In this document: piece after piece, positions 61,341 through 64,000 of the stretch | Position numbering within the stretch: position 1 is the stretch's first letter | Layout: the number at the start of each line of letters is the position of its first letter | DNA from: Onchidella celtica | Taxonomy: Eukaryota > Mollusca > Gastropoda > Systellommatophora > Onchidiidae | Assembly: GCA_963931925.1 (NCBI GenBank) | Contig: OZ007570.1 | Span: forward strand, 62,050,632 to 62,114,631 | Direction of reading: 5' to 3' | Length of the DNA stretch: 64,000 bases | Made by a program: the position numbers and the translations under genes | The notes under the pieces: model-generated | What the model saw: only the letters and a program-made list of their open reading frames with translations | Told to the model about the DNA's origin: nothing | Database searches by the model: none

Positions 61341-62708
61341 AGTCATGCCTTTATCATTGTTTCTTTTAAATAATCATACACTGTTACCGGTAAGGTCATT
61401 AAAAACCACCAAAGTACATAATTAATTTTAAATGCCCAGCTTTACAACCATATTACACACAGGCCATAAATCTTACAATAAACACAAGCAATAAAACTGC
61501 ATAATTTGATTATTTCGTTGTAAAAACTAGATGCGCCAAAGACCAGAAACTAACACAACTACCCCAGCCCCTTTTCGCCTGAGTAGTCAATCTGACTACC
61601 GCCCATTGATACAAACTGACTAGACCCTCACGCTCCCAACATTGCTTTTTTTCCAATGACAATTGGATAAACTAACAAAATTAATAAGTACCGAAAAAAT
61701 ATATAGGGTTTTTTATCAAAAAGTGGCGCTCGAGTAAGGTACTCCTCCCAGATCTAGATCTAGAATCTAGATCTAGTAAATGCATCCGTTCTCCGAACGG
61801 TGAGTGGCAAACAAAACAAAAGAGATTGAGAGACTGCAAAGACACGTTAGACAAATGCTGAGTTTTTTAAACTATTAGCTTACCGGACAATCATGGTCGC
61901 AAAACTTCAGGGGGAAGGTCTTCCCCCCGTCCGCGCCACTAACCAAAAAGTAAACAAATGTGAGAGGATGAACGACTTTCTATTTTTAATGTGCTTTCAT
62001 GGTAACTCTGGTGCGTGAGTGAGGGACGGCCACTCATAGTAGTTTATGGACACTTGGCCGAGTACCATTAATTGGATTATTTCCCTTGTAATACTAGCGC
62101 GGGACCCGTTATTCACATCACGGTGAAAAGCGCGCATTTTGATTGGTCAGTTGGAAATGTTGACCACCGGGCTTCCAACTCTTATATCATGGCTTTAAGT
62201 TTCTTACAACTCGCTCCTTCGTTGTTATCCACCGACAGAAAGACGGGAACCCGAATTCATTTTTGAGAGTAGACAATACCCTATCGGTACAAAATAGGTA
62301 CTCATGATAACGTTTGTTATCAATGGAGATACGTCGTATTAATGGACGAAAGTATCCCGCACAAAATTGTCGAATGTTGTTAGTCCTGACACTTTGAAAA
62401 TTTATATTAAAACTATTACCGGGTTTCTGGTATAAGTAGTCAGTTAGAATTTTAGCAGCAAGTTTCTACTTTATAATGGTGCCAATTTCGTTGTACTTTG
62501 ATGCACGTGTCCTATTGAAATAATTAATAAGAGGATCTCGGATTTAAAGTAAACCACGAGTTAGACGCATGTTATCCCCGATAAATCCAACCTGGGTCAA
62601 ATTTATTCAATTATTGCTGGAGGGGACGTTAGAGTAATTTCTGCAGTTTACTGGGATACCTAATTGACTTTTGTGTGCACCCTTTTAACCGTACTGTAAA
62701 TTCGATTG
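61341..62708. other. Region with promoter-like features but no recognised gene
   Basis: It holds a palindromic AGATCTAGATCTAG cluster near 61751, an ATTGG (inverted CCAAT) at about 62140 in GATTGGTCAG, and scattered CpGs. On the minus strand, ATGATTGTCCG followed by GTAAGC ends at 61884. That would be a phase 2 donor compatible with the first visible receptor-tail exon, but the evidence is weak. Confidence 0.25.
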
Positions 62709-63985
62709 TGTTAGGACCCTAACCGGTTATGTTGTTCGGCTGGACTCAATGTCCGAGCCTTTCACTTGTGCAACACGGGCTACGTAATAGCTCTCCCGGA
62801 CGTCCGCGCGGGCTCATAAATAAGATGCGAGTTCGAGTGGTCAACACACTCCATCATAGACGCAGAGACAAGAGCCGACAGCACGGTGAACCCAGCCCAG
62901 CAACCCGGGCCCGTAGCAGCTCAGAGGCTTGCCGACGCTTGCCATCGCCACCCCGCCCCATAAGGCATGAAGCGGTAGCGCAGGACCCGGAGAGACCTTG
63001 GGTAAGTTGGAGACTATTATATTAGAAGTGACTTTAATTTGCACCCACCCCCCCCCCTTTCTTGGATGCCGCGTAGAGAATGCTGATCTACAGAGACCAT
63101 TATGAGTCCGGCTCAACGGTAATTGCCATTGTCATTAGACGTGTAAGATGCGCGATGCAGCACAGTGTCTTGATATTGTGACTTTATTGTCAAAGTTAAC
63201 GTTTGCGGTGCTAGATGATAATGATGGCTCGCTAACCAAGCTATCACGATTTGCTTGTGTGCATATATATAGTGTATGTGTAGCATTGCCTTGTTGTGGT
63301 AGGCAGTGAGGATTTCCTGACATGTTAATGTGGATGGCTTATGTTACAGCGAGCGGCACTATACGCTTGATTGTATTACGGGTATTTGTGTACCTTGCCA
63401 GTACCACTATGCTATAGAGAGCAGTGTGATTGTGATTGCGTGTTTAGTGTTTAAGATGAGTAATTAATTACATGTATTGGAGATGTATAATATTAGTTGG
63501 GCCTCACATGGGTGAGCCCCAGGATTGTTCTATGTGCGGCGGTGGATGAACAATGTTCCAGTGAGTCTACACATGTTGCCAGTGTACTAGGAAACTCCTT
63601 GTGTATATGATATAGCCACTTGTAGTTGTTATTCATTAACCTTAGCGCTATTTTATTCCATGCATACATATCCAGTTGGTTATTGCTTAAATTCTATATT
63701 ATGTTGTTGTTGCTTGATTTAATACTTAATACTATCACTATATATGTCCACCATTGATTGCCTGATTAATGTTGTCATTATATCCTAATCATGTTTTTGT
63801 CTTTTTCTCTTGTTCCAGCTTATGGCTGGTTGGGCTTTTTTTGTTGGTAGTGATACCTTTGTTAGGCTTTTTGAATAAATAAGATTGCCAGCAGAACCCT
63901 GTGTTTGTTAATCCTGTGTATCCTTAAGGGAGTTACTATTGAACCCACGCAGTAACCACATTAGCCACTCGTAGTTCATCCAACA
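62709..63985 (+). mobile_element. Probable 5' LTR of an LTR retrotransposon
   Basis: The sequence ends TCATCCAACA and is followed at once by a primer-binding-site-like TGGTGTCAGA. The last 134 nt recur as a relic in a KCP intron and contain AATAAA at 63874-63879. A TGTTAGGA at 62709 mirrors the end (TGTTGGAT in reverse), suggesting the left border. A TATA-like CATAAATAAG at about 62815, a GC-rich leader and a CTTGG|GTAAGT donor at 63001 lie inside. The internal genes are beyond the window, so the superfamily (Gypsy-like) is inferred. Confidence 0.55.
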
Positions 63986-63990
63986 TTTTC

Positions 63991-64000
63991 TGGTGTCAGA
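63991..64000 (+). promoter_or_regulatory. Primer-binding-site-like sequence
   Basis: TGGTGTCAGA starts five bases after the LTR end. It is complementary to a tRNA 3' end of the form TCTGACACCA, close to leucine tRNAs. It is cut by the window edge. Confidence 0.5.

Noticed and set aside
62729..63025. 98-codon plus-strand ORF in the GC-rich stretch
   Set aside because: No family resemblance; arginine and proline richness follows from GC content, and it ends past a splice donor inside the putative LTR.

Overview
This is AT-rich, intron-rich animal nuclear DNA. Genes are split into many small exons with GT/AG borders, and intergenic and intronic DNA carries microsatellites, MITE-like hairpins, LINEs and an LTR. 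The gene set (a long chordin/kielin-type VWC protein, an H-type lectin-like secreted protein, a METTL25-family methyltransferase and a receptor tail rich in tyrosine motifs) and the repeat landscape suggest a marine invertebrate. A mollusc or other lophotrochozoan is my best guess, but this is inference and not proven by the window.

Layout. (1) 394-26823, plus strand: the 3' part of a kielin/chordin-like (KCP-type) gene. I could join 31 exons in one frame to a TAG stop, giving 1606 visible residues: about 22 VWC modules, then VWD, C8 and TIL domains. The 5' end lies before the window. (2) 30239-34149, minus strand: a complete three-exon gene for a 154-residue secreted protein with an H-type lectin-like domain. 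It converges on KCP and has a TATA box upstream. (3) 37305-47785, plus strand: a complete 11-exon METTL25/METTL25B-family methyltransferase gene of 461 residues, divergent from the lectin gene, with two short upstream ORFs and two 180-bp hAT-type MITEs in its introns. (4) 51964-55449, minus strand: the last three exons of a gene encoding a cytoplasmic-tail-like sequence with ten tyrosines in SH2-binding-type motifs, including an ITAM-like pair. It converges on METTL25, and its upstream exons are not recognised. (5) 55723-59687, minus strand: a nearly intact LINE (endonuclease plus reverse transcriptase) with a perfect 12-bp target duplication and one frameshift. (6) 60330-61340: the 3' piece of a second, decayed L2/CR1-like LINE. 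(7) 62709-63985: a probable 5' LTR followed by a primer-binding-site-like sequence at the window edge. A decayed copy of the same LTR end lies in a KCP intron.

The genes are not an operon and have no obvious joint pathway. KCP proteins modulate extracellular BMP/TGF-beta signalling, the lectin-like protein is probably a small secreted recognition molecule, the methyltransferase is a housekeeping-type enzyme, and the tyrosine-rich tail looks like a signalling receptor. Much of the unusual structure is mobile: five terminal-inverted-repeat families (hAT-like, two piggyBac-like TTAA elements, and three unclassified hairpins), tandem arrays, and an exact 75-bp direct repeat around one KCP exon. 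I found no convincing evidence of a wholly new multi-gene system. The most novel candidates are the ITAM-like receptor tail, with a possible stop-codon-readthrough repeat, and the exon-duplication architecture of the KCP array.
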